A stretch of 10,644 bases of DNA from Bacteroidales bacterium (GTDB lineage: Bacteria; Bacteroidota; Bacteroidia; Bacteroidales; Muribaculaceae), in contig SFMJ01000046.1 in assembly GCA_004553095.1 (NCBI GenBank), forward strand, positions 1 through 10,644. Direction: 5' to 3'. The notes under the pieces were generated by a model. The model saw only the letters and a list, made by a program, of their open reading frames with translations. It made no database searches and was not told where the DNA came from. Position 1 is the stretch's first letter. Each line of letters begins with the position of its first letter. Below are positions 5,928-10,644 of the stretch, piece after piece. The position numbers and the translations under genes were made by a program.

Positions 5928-6497
5928 TTGAGAATAATAAGAGGAAAATATGGCAGACGCCGTTTCGACGTCCCTAAGAATATTACCGCCCGACCCACCA
6001 CTGACTTCGCGCGCGAAAATATCTTCAACGTGCTCGAAAATCTGGTGGATTTCGAGGATATCTCAGTATGTGACCTCTTCGCCGGCACCGGCGCCATCAG
6101 TTGGGAGTTTGTGTCTCGCGGCGCCCGTCGAGTCGTGGCTGTCGAGCAGGCTGCCGTCCAGTCCGCTTTCATTCGCTCGGTCAAGGACAAACTCCAAGAT
6201 AAGGCGCTCGCTCTTTTCCGTGGAGATGTATTCCGTTTCATCGACCGAGCTTCCGAGTCGTTCGATATCGTTTTCGCCGATCCCCCTTACGACCATCCTC
6301 GTTTCGCCGAAATCCCATCTCTGATCCTCAATTCTCCCCTCGTAGGCGAGAATACGATCGTTGTCGTCGAGCATAATAAGAACCATGACTTCGCTTCGCT
6401 CCCCGGATTCTTCCGACACCTATCATACGGATCGGTCAATTTCTCTCTCTTCCAAGTCAACTCTTCTCTCCCCGCCCAACCCTCTCCCATATCCTGA
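5928..6497 (+). CDS. rsmD: 16S rRNA (guanine(966)-N2)-methyltransferase
   Basis: RsmD methylates G966 of 16S rRNA, near the P site of the small ribosomal subunit, using S-adenosylmethionine. The 189-residue product shows the family N-terminus MRIIRGKYGRRRF, the conserved ARPTTDFARENIFN (21-34), the SAM-binding motif DLFAGTGAI (49-57) and the catalytic DPPY motif (118-121). The start codon is TTG at 5928: it is the only start that gives the conserved MRII beginning, and no in-frame ATG lies just upstream. RsmD proteins as I recall them end near YGSVNFSLF (167-175). Here about 14 extra residues rich in Ser and Pro (QVNSSLPAQPSPIS) follow, encoded by a C/T-rich stretch like the nearby gene junctions. 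It lies 78 bases after the DUF3822 gene and 44 before ribBA. Confidence 0.95.
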   Translation: MRIIRGKYGRRRFDVPKNITARPTTDFARENIFNVLENLVDFEDISVCDLFAGTGAISWEFVSRGARRVVAVEQAAVQSAFIRSVKDKLQDKALALFRGDVFRFIDRASESFDIVFADPPYDHPRFAEIPSLILNSPLVGENTIVVVEHNKNHDFASLPGFFRHLSYGSVNFSLFQVNSSLPAQPSPIS

Positions 6498-6541
6498 CGT
6501 TTTCAAATTTTATCCCCACAATATTAAGAATTTAATCAATC

Positions 6542-7747
6542 ATGATCAAACTTGATAGCATCCAAGAAGCTCTTGAAGATTTCCGTAATGGTAAGTTCGT
6601 CGTCGTAGTCGATGATGAAGATCGCGAGAATGAAGGCGATCTGATCATCGCCGCCGAGAAAATCACTCCCGAGGATGTCAATTTTATGCTCAAAAATGCT
6701 CGTGGCGTTCTCTGCGCCCCGATCACTATGCATCGCTGCGAGGAACTCGCTCTCCCGCATCAAGTAGATGATAACACGTCAGTGCTCGGCACCCCCTTCA
6801 CCGTGACTGTCGATAAGCTCGAGGGGTGTTCCACCGGGGTCTCAATCCAAGATCGCGCCGCTACTATCCGCGCTCTTGCCGACCCCAATTCCACCCCCGC
6901 TACATTCGGCCGCCCCGGTCATATCAACCCCCTTTATGCTCAGGATCGCGGCGTCCTCCAACGTGCCGGCCACACTGAAGCCGCTGTCGACCTCGCAAGA
7001 CTCGCCGGCCTTTTCCCCGCTGCTGCCCTCATGGAGATTATGAGCGATGACGGTTCGATGGCGCGCCTCCCCGAACTCCGCCGACGCGCCGATGAGTGGG
7101 GACTCAAACTTATCAGCATCCGTGACCTTATCGCCTATCGCCTTAACACCGAGTCCCTCGTGATACGTGGCGAGGAGGTCGATATGCCCACCGCTTACGG
7201 ACATTTCCACCTTATCCCTTTCCTCCAGAAGGACAATGGCCTCGAACATATCGCCCTGATCAAGGGTGAGGTCGCCGGCGATGACCCCGTATTGGTGAGA
7301 GTTCACTCTTCTTGCATGACCGGGGATATCTTCGGCTCGATGAGATGTGAGTGTGGCGAACAACTCCATCTCGCCATGCAACGTATCGAACAGGAGGGAC
7401 GCGGAGCGATCATTTACCTCAATCAGGAGGGCAGAGGTATCGGTCTGATGGATAAAATCGCCGCTTATAAACTCCAGGAAAATGGCCTCGATACTGTCGA
7501 TGCTAACCTTCACCTCGGACATAAGGCTGATGAACGCGATTATGGCGTCGGAGCCAATATCCTCCATGCTCTCGGCATCCGTAATATGAAACTTATGACC
7601 AATAACCCCGTAAAACGTATCGGCCTCGAAGGGTATGGTGTCCGTATCTCCGAAATCGTTCCCCTCGAAGTGGAACCCAATCCCTATAACAAGAGATATA
7701 TGACCACCAAAAAGCAACGTATGGGTCATAACCTACACAAGGTGTAA
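6542..7747 (+). CDS. ribBA: Bifunctional 3,4-dihydroxy-2-butanone-4-phosphate synthase / GTP cyclohydrolase II
   Basis: RibBA makes both starting compounds of riboflavin. The N-terminal part (about 1-200) converts ribulose 5-phosphate to dihydroxybutanone phosphate. The C-terminal part (about 205-401) opens the GTP ring. Domain 1 shows DDEDRENEGDLI (24-35), CSTGVSIQDRAATI (96-109), FGRPGHINPL (122-131) and RAGHTEAAVDLARLAG (141-156). Domain 2 shows HSSCMTGDIFGSMRCECGEQL, at 255-275, whose Cys258, Cys269 and Cys271 should bind zinc. It also has NQEGRGIGL (294-302) and DERDYGVGANIL (330-341). The length of 401 residues is normal and both active sites look intact. The ATG at 6542 fits the family N-terminus. 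There is no room in the 44-base upstream gap for an FMN riboswitch and no promoter core is visible, so it is probably read from upstream. The other riboflavin genes are not in the window. Confidence 0.97.
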   Translation: MIKLDSIQEALEDFRNGKFVVVVDDEDRENEGDLIIAAEKITPEDVNFMLKNARGVLCAPITMHRCEELALPHQVDDNTSVLGTPFTVTVDKLEGCSTGVSIQDRAATIRALADPNSTPATFGRPGHINPLYAQDRGVLQRAGHTEAAVDLARLAGLFPAAALMEIMSDDGSMARLPELRRRADEWGLKLISIRDLIAYRLNTESLVIRGEEVDMPTAYGHFHLIPFLQKDNGLEHIALIKGEVAGDDPVLVRVHSSCMTGDIFGSMRCECGEQLHLAMQRIEQEGRGAIIYLNQEGRGIGLMDKIAAYKLQENGLDTVDANLHLGHKADERDYGVGANILHALGIRNMKLMTNNPVKRIGLEGYGVRISEIVPLEVEPNPYNKRYMTTKKQRMGHNLHKV

Positions 7748-7799
7748 TTTTTATATAGACTATTCTCTCTCATCTTTACTCTCATAATCCCTCCTTTCT

Positions 7800-10592
7800 A
7801 TGAATCTTAGATATATTTGTTTCGTATGTGCCTCGTTAGCACTCGCTCTCTTCTCTTCTCCGGCTTCGGCACAGAAGAAGGCTTTGTCGCACGATGATTT
7901 CGATGCCTGGAATCGGGTCGCAAACCTCGCTGTCAGCCGCGATGGCGCTTGGTCGGCATTCTCTATCCGCCCTCAAGAGGGGGATGATATGCTGACTCTC
8001 TATAATACACGCACCGGCAAGCGTGTAAACATAGAACGTGGCTATAAGGTCACCATCTCTGCCGACTCTCGATGGGCTATCGCTCAGATCAAAGCCCCTT
8101 TCGCCGTGACTCGTCAGGCGAAGATCGATAAGAAGAAGGATATGGATCTCCCGCAAGATTCTCTCGCTATCGTCGATCTGCGTACTCTTAAGGTGACCAA
8201 AATCGCCGATGTTACTGATTATAAGTTGGCTAAGGATGCCGGTAGCTGGGTCGCTTTCCGTTCTTGCGACACCTCGCTCATCACCCCCAAGCAACTCAAG
8301 GATAAGGAGGCCGGACGTCCACTCGTGCTCCTAAACCTCGAAAATCGTGTCCGGAAGGTGACTCGTTGGGTCAAGGATTATTCCTTCTCTCGCGATGGCT
8401 CCAAACTCGCCATTAATATCCGCAAACCGGAGAAGGATTCCATCGCCACAGATGGTATCGGTGTCTTCGCTCTCCCCGACACTTCTTATACCATCATCGA
8501 CCGCGACCGCCGATTCTATAGCGCTCCTGTTTTTGATGAGGCCGGTTCGAGACTCGCTTATACCGCCTCCGACGATTCTGTCAAGTCCGGTACGAAGCGT
8601 GCCTCCATCTATCTGAGCAATCTTCAGAACACACTCACTTCCCCCCGAGAAATTAACCTCAATTTCAAAAATGAGAAGGATGGTGAACTTGTGCCTAACC
8701 AATATACCAAGCTCTCTTTCTCTCACGATGGTCGCAGACTTATCGCCGGTGTGGCCCCTATCATCGCCCCCGATGACACTACTATCGTCGACTTCGAACA
8801 TGGCAAACTCGATATCTGGGTCTGGAATAAACCCTTCAATCCCCCGATGGAGGAGAATCTCCTCAAGCAGATTCGAGAGTGCTCTTATCCCGTGGCTATC
8901 GATATGGAGTCGTTGAAACCAACTCTGATCTCCGATTGCTTCTATGGCGATGTCGAGGCTCCCAACCGCTGGGATGGCGATTATGCCCTCGTTACTAACC
9001 CCGCCGACAAAATCGTGTCTTATCAGTGGGATTATTTCGCACCGGTCCGTATGGAACTGGTCAACGTAAATACCGGCGAAAATAAGTATATCGGCGATTG
9101 CCTCCGTGCCACCGGCGCCTCTCTATCACCCCTCGGCAAGTATGTCGTTTGGTTCCGCGATCGTAATTATTATGTCTATGACACAGCCACAGGTAAGTCT
9201 GCTTGTGTCAGCGAGAAAGTGCCTTATCCCCTCTGGGATGTCGATGACCGCCATCCCTCTCCCGCCGAAAATTATGGCATCGCCGGGTGGACTGAGGGTG
9301 ACGCCGATCTCCTCGTTTATGATAAGCATGACATCTGGGTGCTCGACCCCAAGGGTGTCAAGGAGCCCGTATGCCTTACTGCCGGCGATGGCCGCAAACG
9401 TGATCTCCGTTATCGATATCGCAACACCGATCGCGAGGATCATCGTAATATCGCCTCCGGCGACCGCCTCCTCCTCAATGTCTTCTCTTACGCCGATAAG
9501 CGCCAAGGTCTCGCTTTCCTTAAATATGGCGCTCCAAAGGCTCCCGATCTCGTCGTGCTCGATACTTACGAGTTCTCACAAATCCTCAAAGCTAAGAACA
9601 AGGATGTGTTCTCTTGGCAACGTGCCAATTTCTCTACATCTCCCGATATCTGGCTCGCAGATGGTCTTAACCTCAATAAGGCTAAGAAACTCACCGACGC
9701 CAACCCCCAAATGAAGGATTATCGCTGGGGTACTGCACACCTCGAACGATGGTATGCCTACGATGGTAGCCTGTCGGAGGGTGTCCTCTATGTCCCTGAT
9801 GATCTCGACCCAAACGAGAAGTACCCGATGCTCTGCGTGTTCTATGAAACCGGCTCGGAAGATCTATACCATCATTACACCATGGAACCATCCTGGAGCT
9901 GGGTGAATTATCCCTTCTACGTGAGCCGTGGTTATGTGGTGTTCGTGCCCGATATCCATTATAACTCCGGTCGCCCCGGTGAGGATGCTTACAATTATGT
10001 TTGCTCCGGAGCCGAGGAGATGTGCCGCCGCTATCCCTGGATTGATAAGGATCATATCGGCATCGATGGCCAAAGCTGGGGCGGTTATCAGACCGCTTTC
10101 CTCATCACTCGCACCAATATGTTCGCTTGCGCCGGTTCGGGTGCTCCTGTTGCCAATATGACCTCCGCATACGGTGGTATCCGCTGGGAGTCAGGCGATT
10201 CCCGCCAAGCTCAGTATGAACAGGGCCAAAGCCGCATCGGCGGTACCCTCTGGGAGAAAACTCCGCAGTATATCGCCAATTCTCCAATCTTCTTCGCCGA
10301 CCGTGTCAATACTCCCCTCCTGATCATGCATAATGACGCCGATGGAGCTGTGCCTTGGTATCAGGGTATCGAACTTTTTATGGGACTCCGCAGACTCGAA
10401 AAACCGGTCTGGATGCTCCAATATAATGGCGAAGCTCATAATATCAAGGCTCGCCAGAACCGTAAGGATATCACCCGCCGTTTGCAGCAGTTCTTCGACC
10501 ATTACCTAAAGGGCGACCCGATGCCCAAATGGATGAAGGAGGGTGTACCGATGATCCGAAAGGGGCAGGAGTGGGGCTTCGAAGTTGAGTGA
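7800..10592 (+). CDS. Exported S9 (prolyl oligopeptidase) family serine peptidase
   Basis: This 930-residue protein has a signal peptide (MNLRYICFVCASLALALF, then SSPASA) with likely cleavage after Ala24, so it acts in the periplasm or beyond. Residues about 30-640 are rich in beta strands and propeller-like repeats (for example LAVSRDGAWSAFSI, YSFSRDGSKLAINI, LSFSHDGRRLIAGV). They should form the beta-propeller that limits access to the active site. Residues about 655-915 are an alpha/beta hydrolase with GQSWGGY around Ser759, HNDADGAVPW with Asp848, and EAHN with His880, which form the expected catalytic triad. It probably cleaves short peptides, often after proline in this family, which would suit peptide feeding or envelope turnover; specificity is not readable. 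At 930 residues it is longer than most DPP4/POP-type members because of a large propeller part. It follows ribBA by 52 bases with a C/T-rich gap ending directly at the ATG. No terminator is seen in the 52 bases after its stop. Confidence 0.94.
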   Translation: MNLRYICFVCASLALALFSSPASAQKKALSHDDFDAWNRVANLAVSRDGAWSAFSIRPQEGDDMLTLYNTRTGKRVNIERGYKVTISADSRWAIAQIKAPFAVTRQAKIDKKKDMDLPQDSLAIVDLRTLKVTKIADVTDYKLAKDAGSWVAFRSCDTSLITPKQLKDKEAGRPLVLLNLENRVRKVTRWVKDYSFSRDGSKLAINIRKPEKDSIATDGIGVFALPDTSYTIIDRDRRFYSAPVFDEAGSRLAYTASDDSVKSGTKRASIYLSNLQNTLTSPREINLNFKNEKDGELVPNQYTKLSFSHDGRRLIAGVAPIIAPDDTTIVDFEHGKLDIWVWNKPFNPPMEENLLKQIRECSYPVAIDMESLKPTLISDCFYGDVEAPNRWDGDYALVTNPADKIVSYQWDYFAPVRMELVNVNTGENKYIGDCLRATGASLSPLGKYVVWFRDRNYYVYDTATGKSACVSEKVPYPLWDVDDRHPSPAENYGIAGWTEGDADLLVYDKHDIWVLDPKGVKEPVCLTAGDGRKRDLRYRYRNTDREDHRNIASGDRLLLNVFSYADKRQGLAFLKYGAPKAPDLVVLDTYEFSQILKAKNKDVFSWQRANFSTSPDIWLADGLNLNKAKKLTDANPQMKDYRWGTAHLERWYAYDGSLSEGVLYVPDDLDPNEKYPMLCVFYETGSEDLYHHYTMEPSWSWVNYPFYVSRGYVVFVPDIHYNSGRPGEDAYNYVCSGAEEMCRRYPWIDKDHIGIDGQSWGGYQTAFLITRTNMFACAGSGAPVANMTSAYGGIRWESGDSRQAQYEQGQSRIGGTLWEKTPQYIANSPIFFADRVNTPLLIMHNDADGAVPWYQGIELFMGLRRLEKPVWMLQYNGEAHNIKARQNRKDITRRLQQFFDHYLKGDPMPKWMKEGVPMIRKGQEWGFEVE

Positions 10593-10644
10593 TAGCTTTG
10601 ATCTATGCCCTCCTCCCCAAAATTTAAGGAACGCGCTCTTAATT

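Noticed and set aside
6498..6541. Possible FMN riboswitch upstream of ribBA
   Set aside because: The gap is only 44 bases, too short for this riboswitch, and no conserved elements of it are seen in the end of rsmD.
6842..7729. Open frame of 295 codons on the - strand opposite ribBA
   Set aside because: ribBA is complete with all motifs, and the antisense frame is open only because frequent codons such as CTC and ATC read as GAG and GAT on the other strand.
9106..9714. Open frame of 202 codons on the + strand in another frame of the S9 peptidase gene
   Set aside because: It is a Ser/Pro-rich shadow frame inside a well supported gene, without an initiation context.
10593..10600. TAGCTTTG as a promoter core for a gene beyond the window
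   Set aside because: It fits TAnnTTTG, but no T-rich or TTTG element lies at the -33 distance in the GC-rich 3' end of the peptidase gene and the downstream gene is not visible. It cannot be supported.
1..10644. CRISPR array, tRNA or rRNA genes, insertion sequence ends, prophage or defence genes
   Set aside because: I looked on both strands and saw no repeat-spacer pattern, cloverleaf, transposase, integrase or defence motif. The genes are ordinary chromosomal ones in one orientation.

Overview
The window looks like a chromosomal segment from a Bacteroidales bacterium, most likely in the Muribaculaceae/Prevotellaceae area. This rests on three things: two exported proteins ending in the short C-terminal tag (VYYNLQGVRV...GLYIVVKGNK) common in that group, Bacteroidetes-type promoter cores (TAnnTTTG) instead of -35/-10 boxes, and starts without Shine-Dalgarno sequences. 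The family assignment is an inference from memory of such proteins. All eight genes lie on the + strand, and no non-coding stretch exceeds about 210 bases.

Left part (1-2415): two surface or secreted proteins in tandem. The first is cut by the window edge and has two copies of a choice-of-anchor-J-like beta-sandwich domain separated by a bacterial Ig-like domain. The second has a signal peptide, an unnamed N-terminal domain, one choice-of-anchor-J-like domain and the same C-terminal tag. The two share a 35-base identical DNA block in the tag. A hairpin terminator closes each gene, and a recognisable promoter precedes the second. The predicted mRNA of the second gene begins with a stem-loop.

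Right part (2509-10592): a compact run of six housekeeping-type genes. They are a cytoplasmic type I L-asparaginase (ansA), a MATE-family multidrug/cation exporter, a DUF3822 protein with a presumed actin-like fold, the 16S rRNA guanine methyltransferase rsmD, the bifunctional riboflavin enzyme ribBA, and a large exported prolyl-oligopeptidase-family (S9) peptidase. Gaps are 28, 1, 78, 44 and 52 bases and no terminator is visible between them, so one long transcript from the promoter at about 2513 is possible. Extra internal starts are also possible at about 5025 and perhaps near 5902-5927. Most of these junctions are strikingly C/U-rich, and two genes (MATE, rsmD) appear to start at TTG.

There is no sign of a mobile element, CRISPR array, RNA gene or defence system. 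The points most worth a second look are the modular tag-bearing surface proteins with their identical DNA block, the shared extended promoter and 5'-terminal stem-loop, the 24-base pyrimidine run before the MATE start, and the palindrome upstream of rsmD.
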